DNA from: Xylanibacter ruminicola
GTDB taxonomy: Bacteria > Bacteroidota > Bacteroidia > Bacteroidales > Bacteroidaceae
Length of the DNA stretch: 64,000 nucleotides
NCBI GenBank assembly: GCA_015060625.1
Contig: SUYC01000015.1
Span: 17,533 to 81,532, forward strand
Direction: 5' to 3'
Shown here: positions 62,620 to 64,000 of the stretch, piece by piece
How the letters are laid out: each line of letters opens with the position of its first letter
Numbering within the stretch: the stretch's first letter is position 1
Translations under genes and position numbers: made by a program
The notes under the pieces: generated by a model
Databases searched by the model: none
Told to the model about the DNA's origin: nothing
What the model saw: only the letters and a program-made list of their open reading frames with translations

Positions 62620-63315
62620 ATGGAAAAATTAAGAAACAATCAGAAGATTAGTGTGCTGTTCATGTTGTACGGCATACTGTTTTGCGTGTGCCTGATTACG
62701 GCAAACGTATTGGAGACAAAACAGATTTCGTTCGGACCCGCCAATATGACGGCTGGTTTGATTGTGTTCCCCGTTAGTTACATTATCAACGACGTGGTTT
62801 GCGAGGTGTGGGGATACCGCCGCACCCGACTGCTCATCTGGCTGGGCTTTGCCATGAACTTTATGTTTGTGGTGTTTGGAGCCGTGGCCGACTGGATTCC
62901 TGGTGCCCCATACTGGCATGGTGAGGAGGGATTCCATCAGATATTCGGTTTGGCACCCCGTATTGCCGGTGCATCGTTTTTGGCTTTCCTGGCAGGATCG
63001 TTTGTGAATGCCTATGTGATGAGTAGAATGAAACTTAACTCCGAGGGTAGGAATTTCTCGGCACGTGCTGTGCTCAGTACCGTGTTCGGCGAATTTACCG
63101 ACTCGGTTATCTTCTTCCCCTTGGCACTCGGTGGGGTTATCCCCTGGGAGGAGATGCCTTCGCTGGTCATCACGCAGGTCACACTCAAGACACTCTACGA
63201 AATCGTAGCGCTTCCTGTAACCATCCGTGTGGTAAACTTCACCAAGAAGCACGACCATGAGGATGTGTACGATATGGATGTGGCATACAACATCTTTAAA
63301 GTCAAGGAACTTTAA
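62620..63315 (+). CDS. yhhQ: Queuosine precursor transporter
   Basis: 231 aa with about six membrane segments. VIFPVSYIINDVVCEVWGYR equivalent (residues ~49-68) and the later GEFTDSVIFFPLAL are typical of the YhhQ/QPTR vitamin-transport family, which imports preQ0/preQ1. It is followed by queF after a heptamer repeat, so the two should work together in queuosine supply. Confidence 0.92.
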   Translation: MEKLRNNQKISVLFMLYGILFCVCLITANVLETKQISFGPANMTAGLIVFPVSYIINDVVCEVWGYRRTRLLIWLGFAMNFMFVVFGAVADWIPGAPYWHGEEGFHQIFGLAPRIAGASFLAFLAGSFVNAYVMSRMKLNSEGRNFSARAVLSTVFGEFTDSVIFFPLALGGVIPWEEMPSLVITQVTLKTLYEIVALPVTIRVVNFTKKHDHEDVYDMDVAYNIFKVKEL

Positions 63316-63373
63316 TCTTTAATCTTTAATCTTTAATCTTTAATGTTTAACGTCTAATGTTTAATGTTTATGA
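63311..63373. repeat. Heptamer tandem repeat (TTTAATC)n
   Basis: Nine imperfect copies of TTTAATC from within the yhhQ stop codon to the queF start: four exact, then TTTAATG, TTTAACG, TCTAATG, TTTAATG and TTTATGA. It replaces the usual ribosome-binding region of queF. Confidence 0.9.
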
Positions 63374-63831
63374 ATAGAGAGGTAGAAGGTTTGCAGGCCC
63401 TCGGTAAGAAGACCGAGTATAAGAGCGATTATGCGCCCGAGGTGTTAGAAACATTTGTCAACAAGCATCCCGACAATGATTACTGGGTGCAGTTCAACTG
63501 TCCTGAGTTCACGTCGCTTTGTCCTATCACGGGTCAGCCTGATTTTGCTGAAATCAAGATTATGTACATCCCTGACGAGAAGATGGTAGAGTCGAAGAGT
63601 TTGAAACTGTATCTGTTCAGTTTCCGAAACCACGGTGATTTTCATGAGGACTGTGTGAATGTGATTATGAAGGATCTGGTGCGCCTGATGAATCCCAAGT
63701 ACATCGAGGTTATCGGACTGTTCACACCCCGTGGAGGTATCAGCATCTACCCCTACGCCAACTACGGTCGTCCCGGCACCAAATATGAAACCCTGGCCGA
63801 GCAGCGCCTGATGAATCACACTTTCAAGTGA
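63364..63831 (+). CDS. queF: NADPH-dependent 7-cyano-7-deazaguanine reductase
   Basis: Reduces preQ0 to preQ1 in queuosine synthesis. 155 aa type I QueF: catalytic Cys53 in [15 protein letters not shown], Asp60, the NADPH motif [20 protein letters not shown], and [18 protein letters not shown] 63370 (MNREVEGL) may be the true start, 6 bases later. Both starts lie within or beside a heptamer repeat, so translation may vary with repeat number. Confidence 0.95.
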   Translation: MFMNREVEGLQALGKKTEYKSDYAPEVLETFVNKHPDNDYWVQFNCPEFTSLCPITGQPDFAEIKIMYIPDEKMVESKSLKLYLFSFRNHGDFHEDCVNVIMKDLVRLMNPKYIEVIGLFTPRGGISIYPYANYGRPGTKYETLAEQRLMNHTFK

Positions 63832-63856
63832 TTTGATTTGCTTGCCTGCTGAAGGT

Positions 63857-63901
63857 CGAAAAAGAAAGTAGTCCTCGCGGGAACGAAAAAGAAAGTAGTC
63901 C
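63857..63901. repeat. Short direct repeat upstream of the last promoter
   Basis: CGAAAAAGAAAGTAGTCC occurs at 63857-63874 and 63884-63901. A possible regulator-binding repeat or a slippage product; no gene covers 63832-63997. Confidence 0.6.
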
Positions 63902-63926
63902 CAAAAACGCTCTTGCGTCCCTTCTT

Positions 63927-63934
63927 TAACTTTG
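63927..63934 (+). promoter_or_regulatory. -7 box (TAACTTTG) of a gene running off the window
   Basis: TAACTTTG with a weak -33 region. An ATG occupies the last three bases of the window (63998-64000), preceded by AAGAAAAT. A hairpin TAAGAGT/ACTCTTA (63945-63965) lies in the leader. The gene itself is outside the window. Confidence 0.55.
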
Positions 63935-64000
63935 CAGCCTGAAGTAAGAGTCCTAAGGAACTCTTAATTAATTTAACGTTGAATAAACGAAGAAAATATG

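Overview
The window is a chromosomal segment from a Bacteroidales bacterium, most like the Prevotella group. The evidence is the repeated promoter pattern TTTG-N20-TAnnTTTG before many genes, the nusB-yajC-ybbR-coaE-DUF5606 gene order, a 'smalltalk' micro-protein beside an HU-like protein, DUF4924 next to rfbD and prfC, and Bacteroidetes-sized forms of NusB, ThiL and LpxK. No rRNA, CRISPR array, integrase or transposase was seen. One tRNA (Phe) is present.

Layout. 0-10.6 kb is core: the end of a DUF4827-like gene, glmM, an orphan membrane protein, groES-groEL, a candidate small RNA, then sppA-lpxK-purine nucleoside phosphorylase-thiL, tRNA-Phe and a type II pantothenate kinase. 10.6-15.5 kb is a tripartite drug-efflux operon (outer-membrane channel, fusion protein, MFS pump) divergent from an AraC-type regulator. 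15.5-21.7 kb holds an OmpA-type protein, two other exported proteins (one lysozyme-like), an archaeal-type ATPase, and the HU/smalltalk pair. 22.0-25.5 kb holds two tandem histidine acid phosphatases, the second without its catalytic residues, and a HAD nucleotidase.

25.5-37.9 kb is the most unusual part: ten genes, nearly all with signal peptides or membrane anchors. They encode two exported caspase-like proteases, a CHASE2 membrane sensor, a protein with a very long TolA-like coiled coil and a terminal transglutaminase-like domain, two LPP20-like/DUF4384 pairs, a CsgG/FlgT-like protein, an outer-membrane barrel and an unknown exported protein. The block is bracketed by duplicated sequence. 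The 3' ends of the HAD and rny genes occur at both edges, and a 282-bp piece of the phosphatase gene recurs at the right edge. I read this as an acquired envelope-located caspase system set between genes that used to be neighbours.

38.4-64 kb returns to core functions: rny-zapA-coiled coil; rfbA; a GHMP kinase/sugar-1-phosphate uridylyltransferase fusion; an ECF-like sigma factor; rpe; fmt; a ClC channel; tsaC; prfC; rfbD; DUF4924; LysE; a ROK glucokinase; an APH-kinase/RapZ-C fusion; DUF5606-coaE-ybbR-yajC-nusB; then rplY-pth-hslR-like-Na/Ca exchanger-yhhQ-queF. Several palindromic repeats of one family (GGCACGAATTAC... type) lie between these genes. One copy encloses a GxxExxY nuclease-fold gene exactly.
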